This document shows, piece after piece, positions 34,881 to 45,881 of a stretch of DNA of 64,000 bases. This DNA is from Endomychus coccineus. Lineage: Eukaryota; Arthropoda; Insecta; Coleoptera; Endomychidae. The notes beneath the pieces are model-generated. The model searched no databases and had not been told where the DNA came from. It worked only from the letters and a program-made list of their open reading frames with translations. The DNA lies in NCBI GenBank assembly GCA_958510875.1, contig OY294070.1, forward strand, positions 22,063,631-22,127,630. Reading direction: 5' to 3'. How positions within the stretch are numbered: the first letter of the stretch is position 1; the number at the start of each line of letters is the position of its first letter. The position numbers and the translations under genes were made by a program.

Positions 34881-35890
34881 CACAAGAGCACTCTAGCCCT
34901 CAACCTATGCAGAAGATAGCATATGGCTCGGTGGTATGGTGGCCAAAGACTCAGCAGGATAAGGCGATCCGAAGACTAAGGAGTATTCAAAGGCAAGCTT
35001 GCCTGGCTGCCACGGGAGCTAGGAGAACAAACACAACAGCCTCTTTAGAAATATTGCTGAACATACCGCCACTTCACATTTACATACAAGACGAAGCCAG
35101 GTCAGTCACCAGCAGACTGGTCAGAGGGCGAGCGCACATACGCAAAGTGCACGGTATCATGTACAATGAGCTATACAAAGGTTTGGAAACCGACCCCATA
35201 ATGATTGGATATGTTGCTTCCCAAGTATAGCTTCGAGAAAAACTTCAAAATGGTCATAACAGGCAGAGAGGCATGGAAGAGAATACCTTCAATAAATGCA
35301 GAAATGGCCTGCTACATAGATGACTCAAAAACCGAGGAAGGTGCAAGAGCAGAAATATATATATAGCCAAGTCAAAGACAAGAATCACTGTGCTGAAGAG
35401 CTATTAAGGCAAGAGTTTCAGGGAAAAATCATCGCCATGTACTCAGTCAGAACAAACTATCTTTAGCCTGAGTACCAGGCCACAAAGGCAACGAAGAAGC
35501 TTATTCACTGGCCCGAGGAAAAAGCACGTAGGGCTCTAATTGATCCAGAACCTTTCTATCCAGGAATGAGACAAAGAATAGAAGATCAACTGGAATCATG
35601 TTTGGGGATTGTAGACTCAACAACATCGGACTGGCAGATACAACCCTATGCAGGTTCTGTCAAGAAGACGAGAAGACCTCAGTACACATACGCTACTGCG
35701 AATGCCTAACAAGGCTAAGGTTCTCAACGACAGGAAAGGAAAAACCACAACCCTCCCATTATATGGAGGACCTGAGATCTGGCCTATGGAGTTTAGTAAT
35801 AAAGGTGGGTCTAGACAGGGAACTCTAACATAACAAGAGGGCATACACAATAGATCTGCAAAGGTCGCGGTGGTGAGGCTTCTAGCCTAA
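34881..35890 (+). pseudogene. R1-like retrotransposon 3' part (second family)
   Basis: The open stretch at 34907-35230 covers the RT thumb/connection (YGSVVWWPKTQQDKAIRRL, IQRQACLAATGARRTN, LNIPPLHIYIQDEA). RNase H remains are broken (35230-35560). The C-terminal knuckle follows at 35598-35828: GDCRLNNIGLADTTLCRFCQ, then EDEKTSVHI and CECL. The sequence is clearly different from the copies at 14825 and 27168. The likely 3' end is near 35890. Confidence 0.85.
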
Positions 35891-36139
35891 GCCCCATACA
35901 AATCTAATCTATACAATGGAGTATTTGCATAAGTAATTAAAAAGATCTAATACATTATTCATATATAGAGGATAAAATCAATATTGAAAAATTCATCAGT
36001 TATCACAGAGAATTTGTTTTACTATGGTTTTGAACTTATTTTAACTTCATATTAATAATTCCATTAGGTAGAGCATTTAAAAATTTTTTAAAACTTGGCG
36101 CATTTTGTGATTTAGACACCCTATATTTTGGTCATCTAA

Positions 36140-36880
36140 TATGTTTGTTAATCCTTGAAATGTGGGAATGAATATCAGCATTTATTAAGGCCTCTTTGTC
36201 ATTTTTGTGTAAATATTAAACCGTCCAAGATAAAAAGAGATGGTAGTATAAGAATCATCAGTTCTTTGAATAATTTTTTACAACATTCTCTATATTTAAT
36301 ATTGCTTACAATACGAACTGCCCTGCGTTGTAGTCGAAATATGCGTTCAAATTCACTACAGTCACCCCAAAAAATGATGCCATATTTTAAATGAGATTCA
36401 CAGAGCAAAATAAGCTATTCTCAGAACTTGGTGAAACGGGGTTGGATAGGCGCCACAGTGCATAAATGTTTGTTCTCAATTTTTGTGCCAGTTGGTTTGT
36501 ATGAATACTCCAGGCAAACCTCGAGTTTTTTCATGGTCCAAATCGAGCCTGGTACCAGAAAATCCATCTCTCTGCCTTTCTTACTAACAATATTTCGGCA
36601 GCTGTATAAACATCAGAACACCCAAAAGACACATTGTTGTCATCTGCAAAAAGCAGTGTTACAAATTCTTCCATGAATGCTGAATCGCTTACGTAGATCA
36701 AAAATAGTAACGGGCCAAGCACTGAGCCCTGAGGTACCCCGATATCAACAAGTTCAGGGTCAGACCAATTTTCATTTACATTGACCGCTTGGTATCTGTT
36801 GGTTAGATATGAGCGAATCATAGCTAAACTAAAATCATCAAAATGATATTTTCCCAACTTGTCAATGAATATAGGTGGAA
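36140..36880 (-). pseudogene. Jockey-type retrotransposon RT fragment
   Basis: At 36531-36857 (minus): [40 protein letters not shown] and [13 protein letters not shown], so the LFADD box is intact. At 36199-36408: KYGIIFWGDCSEFERIFRLQ, then RRAVRIVSN. One or more frameshifts lie between the two parts. Confidence 0.88.
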
Positions 36881-37714
36881 CTCAACCAAAAGAATTTGAC
36901 TTATCCAGAAAATATAGAAGCTTATAATAACCTTTCTCCTTACGACAAAGCTCTAGTCTATTTTAGGAATTCCACTATAATAAATTTACCAATGTTTCTA
37001 TTGAGGAAACGATAATTATGTGAATGCTACAATATTTATTACTATATACTTTCCCTAATGACTGTCTATATTTATAGAAGTCTCATTTAATAAGTTGCAT
37101 TTCGCTGTCGAAATTCTTATCCAGCTTAGGAAATAATAATCATGGACGAAGAGGATTTTCTCTAAATTGTGATCATATTTCGTCCGATAAACGGAACATG
37201 ACCACATATTTAAAACAAGATTTCTCGCCGTATTTTACGGCTCTCTTTGACCGCAACGGACACTTGAATTGCCAATAAAATCAGCGCGACTCGCGTTTCA
37301 TTATAAAGTTAAACGCTATTCGATTGTGAGCATGCAAAACGTATTTTGAAGTTGTTTATTTCAAGATTACATTGCGGCATTATTCAGACAACCGAAATGT
37401 ATTTGGATGAAAACATGGAAATCACATTGCGGGTGACAGGATGTTGAATCATGAATGCTGCGGGAAATCAACTGTTGGCCTAAGAAGGTACACAACAAAA
37501 TAATTTATTATAATGTGAATCCGTTTAAACTATTGAGAAACGTAAGAGTCGGTAAATCTTACAGACTCACCTAAGACCCTACTCAAATTAATGAAATTTT
37601 TTTTTCCAATGTGCTAAAATTGTTTGCAAATTAGGCCTACGTAAATTTAGTCTCACTAATCAAATCATAGTACATAAATTGAGTCCCGGGTTTCAATATA
37701 ATTCTCAGAATATT
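36881..37714. other. No recognised gene
   Basis: AT-rich intronic DNA, no motif or repeat supported. Confidence 0.5.
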
Positions 37715-38870
37715 CTTATAAATGAGAGTGTTAAGATAAGCGCGATTACAACATTTTGCATTCTATATCAACGAAGTTTGGTTAGGTTAGGTTAGAAGGT
37801 TAGTAGGTTAGGTTATGTTAGGTTAGAAACAAGAGAGGTGCAATGAACAATAATTATTGGTTATTATGAGAGTGCTAAGATTAGCACGATTACAATATTT
37901 GCATTCTATGTCAACGAAGTTTGGTTAGGTTTGAAGGTTAGTAGGTTAGGTTATGTTAGGTTAGAAGGTTAGTAGGTTAGGTTATGTTAGGTTTGGTTGA
38001 AGCAAAGGAAGTACAATAAACAATAATTATTGGTTATTATGAGAGTCCTAAGATTAGCACGATTACAATATTTGCATTCTATGACAACGAAGTTTGATTA
38101 GGTTAGAAGGCTAGTAGGTTAGGTTATGTTAGGTTCGGTTAGAAACAAAGGAAGTACAATAAACAATAATTACTGTTTTTATGAGAGTCCTAAGATTAGC
38201 ACGATTACAATATTTGCATTCTATGTCAACGAAGTTTGGTTAGGTTAGAAGGCTAGTAGGTTAGGTTATGTTAGGTTCGGTTAGAAACAAAGGAAGTACA
38301 ATAAACAATAATTATTGGTTATTATGAGAGTCCTAAGATTAGCACGATTACAATATTTGCATTCTATTTCAACGAAGTTTGGTTAGGTTAGAAGGTTAGT
38401 AGGTTAGGTTATGTTAGGTTTGGTTAGAAACAAAGGAAGTACAATAAACAATAATTATTGGTTATTATGAGAGTCCTAAGATTAGCACGATTACAATATT
38501 TGCATTCTATGTCAACGAAGTTTGGTTAGGTTAGAAGGCTAGTAGGTTAGGTTATGTTAGGTTCGGTTAGAAACAAAGGAAGTACAATAAACAATAATTA
38601 TTGGTTATTATGAGAGTGCTAAGATTAGCACGATTACAATATTTGCATTCTATGTCAACGAAGTTTGGTTAAGTTAGGTAAGAAGGTTAGTAAGTTAGGT
38701 TATGTTAGGTAAGGTTAGAATAAAGGGGGTACAATGAACAATCATTATAGGTTATTATGAGAGTGTTCAGATTAGCGCGATTACAATATTTGCATTCTAT
38801 ATCAACAAAGTTAGGTTAGGTTATAAACGAAGGGATACAATAAACAATCATTATTGGTTATAGTGCAAAT
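37715..38870. repeat. 143-bp minisatellite with TTAGG-type motifs (~8 units)
   Basis: The word GAGAGT(G/C)(C/T)TAAGAT begins units at about 37724, 37868, 38041, 38183, 38326, 38469, 38612 and 38759. The spacing is mostly 142-147 bp (one unit is 173 bp through an extra GGTTAGTAGG block). Every unit has a GGTTAGGTTA-rich part, then AAGTACAATAAACAATAATT and ATTTGCATTCTATGTCAACG. The GGTTA runs equal the arthropod telomere repeat TTAGG. Confidence 0.93.
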
Positions 38871-39129
38871 ATATACTTGCGAAAGGTGGTAGACCTAGGC
38901 AGCAGGTACTACATGCTAATTATCTGACTTGATAATACATCCTGAGAATCAGTTTACGTAGACCAAAAAAAAACACCTGGGACTGAATTTACCTACATAG
39001 AAAGGCAATTAATAGATGCCGAACTCAATTTACGGCGACCCAATTAGGCGATACCAAAAGCGTAGCCAGGATTTTTAACAGATGGGTAACTGCATACAGT
39101 TTATTTTAATACAAAAATATTGCATAAGA

Positions 39130-40100
39130 TACCGGGATATCAAAAATTATCTTGGTCAAGGGTGGTTGTGGAATCTAAAACGTGTGTCTTACTTCACGTT
39201 TGAAATAATTATGTCACTGTCACACTGACATCATCAATAACCTACAAAGGTCATACCTATTTATTTCAGTTGTAAAAAAATAATGAACTACAAATTATGA
39301 AATAATTATGTGAACTTTGAACCTTTCCAGAGGTCATGATAGCCACAATCTGGGTCAAAAACTGTTTTGAAATAGTTAATTTTCCGTAAATCGAATGACG
39401 TTCACGTGAGAAGCCCGTAGCAAGCGAGTTAGAAAAGTGCAAACTGGTTGTACCTAATACGGCTTTACGACGACTTTTCGCGTGCCGTTTTCGCTCCATG
39501 TAGTTAGATTTAGTATCGGACCGTGCCCGACAGCCCTTTTTTTTCCGATAAATGTCCATTAAATAGGAAAATTTATCTAAAACAGTTTGAGCTATTCTCA
39601 GATCTCAGCTACGCGCGTCTAACGTGCGAAGTACCAAAGGGAATTTTCTCGCGACTAAAATATACACGAAGCGGGTAAAAACTAGAGGCCCATAACCAAA
39701 AACACTTTATTACAACTGGCGCCGGTCGCACGGGGCAAGAAACGGCCTCAAATTAACAAGACCGAGGTAAAATGTATAAACTCTAACTTACGCGCAGCGA
39801 GCTCCTCGAGGCATATGTCAGAATGATTTCGTTCGTAGCTAATTACATAGGACGTCTAGCGTTCATGCAATTATGTTTTTCAGATAATTCGAACCTTCTT
39901 ATTTCGATAGGCCACGTGAAAATCCCGGAGTCCAAAGCGCTAAAGACTTCTGAGTGTTATAACATTCGTATAAAATTGCGAAATTTCGCACTTTTAGAAT
40001 CTTCAAATTAATTTGACATAATTATTTCAAACGTAAAGTAAGACACACGTTTTAGATTCCACAACCACCATTGACCAAAATAATTTTTGATATCCCGGTA
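39130..40100. mobile_element. 971-bp TIR element, copy 1
   Basis: The ends are inverted repeats of about 85 bp, starting TACCGGGATATCAAAAATTA at the left and ending with its complement (TATCCCGGTA) at the right. The flanks fit a TA target duplication. The base composition is richer in GC than the neighbourhood. It carries the 97-residue minus-strand ORF described separately. A second copy of exactly the same length lies at 58733-59703 in the opposite orientation, and a decayed piece lies at 1848-2115. Confidence 0.88.
39266..39559 (-). CDS. 97-residue basic ORF of the TIR element, copy 1
   Basis: The ORF starts MDIYRKKKGCRARSDTKSNY and continues with MERKRHAKSRRKAVLGTTSL, then a C-terminal part ending in FFYN. 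About a third of the first 50 residues are Lys or Arg. Its start lies 541 bp from one end of the element, exactly as in the other copy. The two proteins align without gaps and differ at about a dozen positions. I do not recognise the family, and it is far too short for a transposase. It may be a chance ORF kept because both copies are young, or a remnant of a nucleic-acid-binding domain. Confidence 0.4.
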   Translation of the reverse strand: MDIYRKKKGCRARSDTKSNYMERKRHAKSRRKAVLGTTSLHFSNSLATGFSRERHSIYGKLTISKQFLTQIVAIMTSGKVQSSHNYFIICSSLFFYN

Positions 40101-40199
40101 TCTGTATAAGGTTTTTTATAAACATAAAAATTTATTAGTTTGTTCCGATTTATCAATGTTAAATTAAGAGAAATATTCATAGAATATTTTTCCATTTCA

Positions 40200-40950
40200 A
40201 GTGTTCAGGAGTTCAGATTTCGTTGGTTTTGTAAGGTATCTCACTTATTTTGGAAGTTTCGGGACCCTGTTCTACTGTCTCGAGAAATTCGAGAAAACAA
40301 CGCTGGTGAAGACAGATTTTTGGTATGCCTTTTAGTTGAAAAATATTCTATTTCAAGTGACTTCTGTAGCGGTCGGCCGGCCCCTGTGTAAATATTTTGA
40401 GAAATGTTTTCACCCTATTTTATAGATTTTTTTTACGTACAATCCAATGGAAGTTGTATCTTTTTTGCCGATACAACCGTTTTCGAGATATATGCCAAAC
40501 TTGCATTTTGTTAATGTAAACTATAGTAGCCAATGACACCGTTAGAAAGAGTTCAGACTTTCCAAAAATATGACATTATATGTTTATTTTCATAAATAGG
40601 GAAGTTATAACGGTTTTTTTGTCATGGCCTACTATGGTTCCCATTTTGTAAAATGTAACTTTGGCATATATCTCGAAAACGGTTAGACCGACAAAAAAGA
40701 TACAAACTCCATTGGATTCTACGTAAAAAATCTTTAAGATGAGTTGGAAACATTTTTCAAAATACTTACATAGGGGTCACTACAGAAGTCACCTGAAATC
40801 GAAGATATTCCAATTTTAGGCTGTAGATTCTTAAAAACTAAAAGACATATCAAAAATCTGTTGTTTTCTCGAAAACAGCATCTTTCCTCCTTAAAAATAA
40901 GCGAGATACCTTATGAAACCAGCCGAATCTGAAGAACCTGTACGTCAACT
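40200..40950. mobile_element. Foldback element, family 5
   Basis: Left arm about 40205-40520, right arm about 40640-40945. Matching pairs include AAGGTATCTCACTTATTTT with AAAATAAGCGAGATACCTT, and CGTTTTCGAGATATATGCCA with its complement near 40668. The arms have diverged more than those of family 6. No genuine ORF. Confidence 0.8.
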
Positions 40951-41555
40951 TAAATTCTGGATGAATGTTCGTAATATATTCAAGAATTCAGAATAATAAT
41001 TACAAACAACGATTCCAAAATAGGAGTGGTGTGTCGTTGAAGAGGTTACATTACAACACGTTATACTCGTCTTGTTACGGTATTTATCAATAATCCTAGA
41101 GAAGGCAGACAGCGCGGCTCCTTTTTATAAGACGGGAAAACACTAACTTGTTTTGGTGGCCAGTGACGTACCACTTCTGATTTAATACATTCAAGTTAAC
41201 ATACGACACAGATATATCGAATCCAAATCATTCTTATATTGCATTATAATCTTTCACGTCCAATACCATTTACAACCCGTACAGTGAAAAGTTAAATGGG
41301 CTTTTTTTTTGTTATTGAACTCAGCTTAGAACTGTTTCAGGCAATTTATTATTTTGACTAATTCGTTCCGACGCTGACTCGGATCGGATTGACAGATTGA
41401 CAGTAAGACGGAATTGACAGTTCACTCCGTCCCGTCCGCGTCCACGACGATGCCGACTACAAATTAGAAAGAAATACTTATAGTCTTGGAGTCTGAGCGA
41501 TATTGATGGTCTGAACATTAGACGACGGTTCAATGACCAATTCATCTCACAGACC

Positions 41556-42596
41556 GAATTTTCACCGGCTGCTAGATCTCGAGATACAGCCTCCGCAAAT
41601 TATTTATTTTTTGACTGGAGGTTAACCCTTTTCAAGTTGCGGTTACTTGAAAAGCATGCCATTCTTATACACTTCCATCATTTTTCATCGTGTCCGTTTA
41701 GGCTGACCAGTTAAAATTCCCCCGAAAATGGACTGCAAGTTAACCCTCCCAAACCTGGTGGAAAATGTTCATTGGTGTTAGCAATTGTTAAGATACTCTA
41801 TGCCATATAAATTTCTCGGTCCATTTCCGAGTAATTGGCCATTATTTGGACCATCAATGGTTTTTTTTCTCATTTTGTGGCTAAACCTTGCGAATTACAA
41901 GGTAGCATGAAGGCACCATGTTAAATAACTTCATTGGAGATCAAATAAAGATTTGAAATCATTGCCACCACTCCTTGCCTATTTCAACCCCTAAAACCAA
42001 CCCCCAAAAAAAAAGAATAATATGGATAATATGACCAATTTTATAATAAATTAGTCAATTATTCAGATTCTGGCTGGGTTTAAAATCGAAACGGCCGTTT
42101 TTTGTTTTTTTTTTTGTTTTCGGGGGGTTTTGGGGGGTTGGAATAATCAAGGAGTGATGGCAATAGGTTTAAATCTTTATTTGACGTCCAATGAAGTTAT
42201 TTCACATGGTGCCATCATGTTACCTTGTAAGGTTGCAAGGTTTAGCCATAAAATGAGGAATAAAAACATTCTTGGTCCAAATAATGGCCAATTACTCGGA
42301 AACAGACCAGTAACTTCTGATGGCATTGGGCATTTTAACAATTGCCAACACCAATGAACATTTTCCACCTGGCTTAGGAAGGTTAACTTGCAATCCATTT
42401 TCGGTCCAATTTTAACTGGTCAGCCTGATAAACGGACACGATAAAAAATGATGGCACATGGTGGAAGTGTATAAGAGTGGCAGGCTTCTCAAGTAACCGC
42501 AGATTGGAAAGGGTTAACCTCCAGTCAAAAAATAAATAATTTGCGGAAGCTGTATCTCGAGATCTAATAGCCGGCGAAAATTCGATCTGTGAGATA
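41556..42596. mobile_element. Foldback element, family 6 (arms ~430 bp)
   Basis: The left arm (about 41560-41990) and right arm (about 42110-42590) are inverted copies, for example AAATAATTTGCGGA(A)GC against GC(C)TCCGCAAATTATTT, and AATGGCCAATTACTCGGAAA against its complement near 41832. Some stretches show small indels. Overlapping ORFs on both strands (42130-42357, 42177-42398) are by-products. Confidence 0.85.
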
Positions 42597-42631
42597 AATT
42601 GGTCGCTAAGCCGTCCTCTAACGATGAACCA

Positions 42632-43503
42632 TATAGTCCAGGCTATGAACCGGGAAATAAAAAAAAAACATGTAATTTCGAATCAAACAATTTTTTTTGC
42701 ATTGGCTTCAGGAGGTTCTCAGGATCATTAATACACCCCAAAACCTCTTGGGAACCCCAACCCCACCCATTGGGGGTCAAAATGGCCCGAAATCTACAAG
42801 TCTTGAATTGTATTTTCTACAAAAGAAGGTATTTTGGCATTTCGAGAGCACTTAGGTTTTTTTTTGGGTCACTTAACACGAATCCGTAGCCAAATTTACT
42901 TGAAATTCATCGTAGGGGTGGTCAAATCGACAAAATTTGCCAATTTCGCACCTCTAATATGTTATTTTGCAATTTACGAGTTTTAGGCATTTCGAATGCA
43001 CCAAGGAGGATTTTTTTTTGGGTCGCTGATCACGAATCCGTAGCCACATTTACTTGCAATCCATCGTAGGGGTGGTTAAATCGACGAAATTTGCCAATTT
43101 TGCACCCCTATATGTTATTTTGAAATTTACGTGTTTTTGGCATTTCGAATGCACCAAGGGGGTTTTTTGGGTTGCTGAATTCGATTCCGAAGCCAGATTT
43201 ACTCCGAAGTATTTTAAAATCCAAAAATAATAGAAATTTAGAAGCGTGTCAAATTAGCCATTTTTGTAAATTTCCCACCCCTACGATGATATTCGAGTAA
43301 ATCTGGCTTCGGAATCGTATTCAGCGACCCAAAAACCTCCTTGGTGCATTTCGAAATGCCTAAAACACGTAAATTGCAAAATAACATATTAGGGGTGCAA
43401 ATTTGGCCAATTTTGTCGATGTTACCACCCCTACGATGGATTGCAAGTAAATCTGGCTACGGATCCGTGTTCAGCGACCCAAAAAACTCCCTAGATGCAC
43501 TCG
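42632..43503. mobile_element. Subrepeat foldback family, copy 3 (cut by a retrotransposon)
   Basis: The left terminus is TAGTCCAGGCTATGAACCGG. Three forward units of about 150 bp carry GGGTC(A/G)CT and CGAATCCGTAGCC (42870, 43018, 43168). Two inverted units follow (43310, 43465). At about 43503, after CTCGAAATGCC, the array stops and a jockey-type RT begins. The right terminus is missing. Confidence 0.85.
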
Positions 43504-44935
43504 AAATGCCAACTAATAACCCTGCGGTGTCCATGCCATGGAGTAAGGAGGGTAGCTTTCGCCTTCTCGTTGGGTCCGTGCAATGTGCGGTTGGTATAAT
43601 ACTTTTGGAGTGTGTGTAGGCCTTGATCGATGAAGGTAATGTTCACCAGTTCAACGACTAACCAGTATGGGTGTCGATAGTGGAGCCTGTGAATCCTGCG
43701 CAATATTTGGCGCTCACAGGATTTTAATTGCTTTAGCTCCGTTCCAGGAAGGGTAGAGTATATCAGGGCTCGGTAGTCGATGACTGAGCGGACAAATTGT
43801 TTGTATGTGTGCTGGAGGTTATCGGTGCTGCATCCTCGAAATCTGCCGGCTAGAGCGGAGAGCAGGTTGCTCCTATTCCTGACCTCCTTAAGCGTTTTCC
43901 GGAGATCTGCAGACCAGTTGAAGTACTAGTCGAAGGTGATCCCCAATAATGTTACTCCAGAGGTTAGGCGTAGAGGCTCGCCCCATAGCTCCAGCCAGAC
44001 ATTACTCGGATCCAGCTACCGATTGTTCCAGAGTCTGTGATGACGGAAGTATAGCCTGTGTCTTATGTGGATTTAGTGTGACTCTCCATTTGCACGCCCA
44101 AGAACTGAACTCATCGAGTTGGCTCTGCATCCTCCTCTGATTGGATTCCGCAAACGTCCACTTCCCCGTGTCATCTGCAAATGAAGAAATTTTTGTAGGG
44201 AGGTTATTAATGGCGGGAGGGGTGTCGCAGGCATAGATGAGGAAGAGAAGAGGAGCAATGACCGATCCTTGGGGTACTCCAACTGAAAGGGAGAAAGAGT
44301 CAGAACAGGATTTTTTTTCCTTCACTGTTATGGAACGATCGGTCAGATAAGAAAGTATGAGTTTGGTGAAGTGAGGAGGGATTTGAAGGGTGTTTAGCTT
44401 GTGTATTAGTCCCGCATTCCAGACTCTATCGAAGGTTTGTTTGATATCAAGAAACACGGTCAGAGTGCAATGGCCCTGGTTTATTGATCTCGTAGCATCG
44501 GCATGGAGTTTTATTATTGAGTTTGGTGTGGAATGGGCTTCTCTAAAACTGTGTTGGAAATTATGGATAAATCGGTTCGGTTCTACGTAATACCTTAGGC
44601 AGGTTGTGAGAATATTTTCCCTATTACATTCAATAGTGATATTGGTCTATATGGTGAGGTGGCCATCTTTTCCAGGTTTCGGAATCATTACTGTTATGGC
44701 TTGCTTCCACGCGAGGGGAAGTAGCAAAGTTCTTGGCATCTGTTGAAGATGTCCTTAATAAGTTTCAGACAAAATTCCGGAACCTGTTTCATAATGAATC
44801 TGGTTAGGCCGACTCGCTGCTGAGATTGAGGATTGAATGTCGGCAGTCGATGTAGGGGCAGTAAATAGGTCGTTTTCGGGTAAGTTGGTGGTGAGTGGAA
44901 TGATTTTTCTGCTGATGAATACATAAACCAACACA
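43504..44935 (-). pseudogene. Jockey-type retrotransposon RT (150-residue open core)
   Basis: Minus strand: 44694-44924 gives the region before the RT core (GLTRFIMKQVPEFCLKLIKD, ending in ELCYFPSRGSKP). 44002-44457 gives MFLDIKQTFDRVWNAGLIHK, SVGVPQGSVIAPLLFLIYAC, then ISSFADDTGKWTFAESNQRR and VTLNPHKTQAI. All main RT boxes including FADD are present. The C-terminal part (43491-44000) is broken. Confidence 0.9.
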
Positions 44936-45291
44936 GAATGAGATAGAGAGGGATAGAACAGCTAACGCCATCTACCCACGAATAGATTAATATTGACTAA
45001 ATGGATCTTCCCTACTTAATCGACGGGTAAGGTTAGTACGAGGTATGCCAGAGGACGACACAAACCAATGCAAAAATAATTGATCAATTATTTGTTAGAA
45101 ATAAATCTGATCCATAAGGGTAGTATAGGTCTCTTTAATGAATTTGTCGTTAATTTGGAATAGGGATCTTTCTAGAAATGAACTGTTTACATTCATTCTT
45201 GAACGCTGAGTAGCACTTGATGAATATTTATTATATTTTGCTCCATTAATCTTGTATCACAAAATGAACTATAAAACACTGATTTTTTCAG
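44936..45291. other. End of ADAMTS intron 1; no recognised element
   Basis: AT-rich intronic DNA leading to the acceptor at 45291. No repeat or ORF seen. Confidence 0.5.
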
Positions 45292-45587
45292 AACTGGAAA
45301 ATCATAACATCATAGAAGATCAATTTCCAATTGTAATGGACCGGAAAGAACATATATTGAACAAGCGAACAATGGAAAAGGACAAGCGCAAACCTTTCAA
45401 AAGCATTGCTCCGCCGTTTGACAAAAGTAAAAGAAAAAAACGAGAAGCCGATTGGATATCATCAGACGACGATGGATCCAATTTGGAATATTTTATAAAA
45501 GTATTGGTGGTTGCAGATAAGTCAATGGCAGAATATCACAAAACACCAGAGGAACTGAAATTTTACATTTTAACTCTCATGTCGCAG
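45292..45587 (+). CDS. ADAMTS exon 2: propeptide end, furin site, start of catalytic domain
   Basis: The acceptor is gattttttcag and the donor is caggtaata. The split codon (G from the previous exon plus AA) gives Glu, and the exon ends in phase 0. About 98 residues are encoded. The first half is charged propeptide ending in a dibasic run KSKRKKR before EADW, a proprotein-convertase (furin-type) site. The catalytic domain then begins with the strand YFIKVLVVADKSMAEYH and a helix ending LMSQ, both standard landmarks at the start of ADAMTS reprolysin domains. Cleavage at the basic run would release the active enzyme. The intron before it is 23.4 kb. Confidence 0.93.
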
Positions 45588-45881
45588 GTAATAAATGCTG
45601 ACATTAACATTTCAAACTGGACATAGATCGTAACCTCCCAAATAAAATATGAAAATTCCCAATTTGTACACTTTATGCCTTTAATATGTCTACATTATTG
45701 TTATCGATGAGATATTAATTATAAGCTAGTTGGGCTCCCGGTAAAGTATGGTTAAAAAATAATGGTAATTACATCTGATAATAACAATGTAAAACCCGAG
45801 AGTTATACTGTTAGTCCTGTCAATAATGCAGAAAAAAGTTAAAAAATTGATTTTTTTCAAATTTATTGTGTGGATCCAGGG

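Noticed and set aside
42130..42398. Overlapping 75- and 73-residue ORFs on both strands
   Set aside because: By-products of the family 6 foldback arm.
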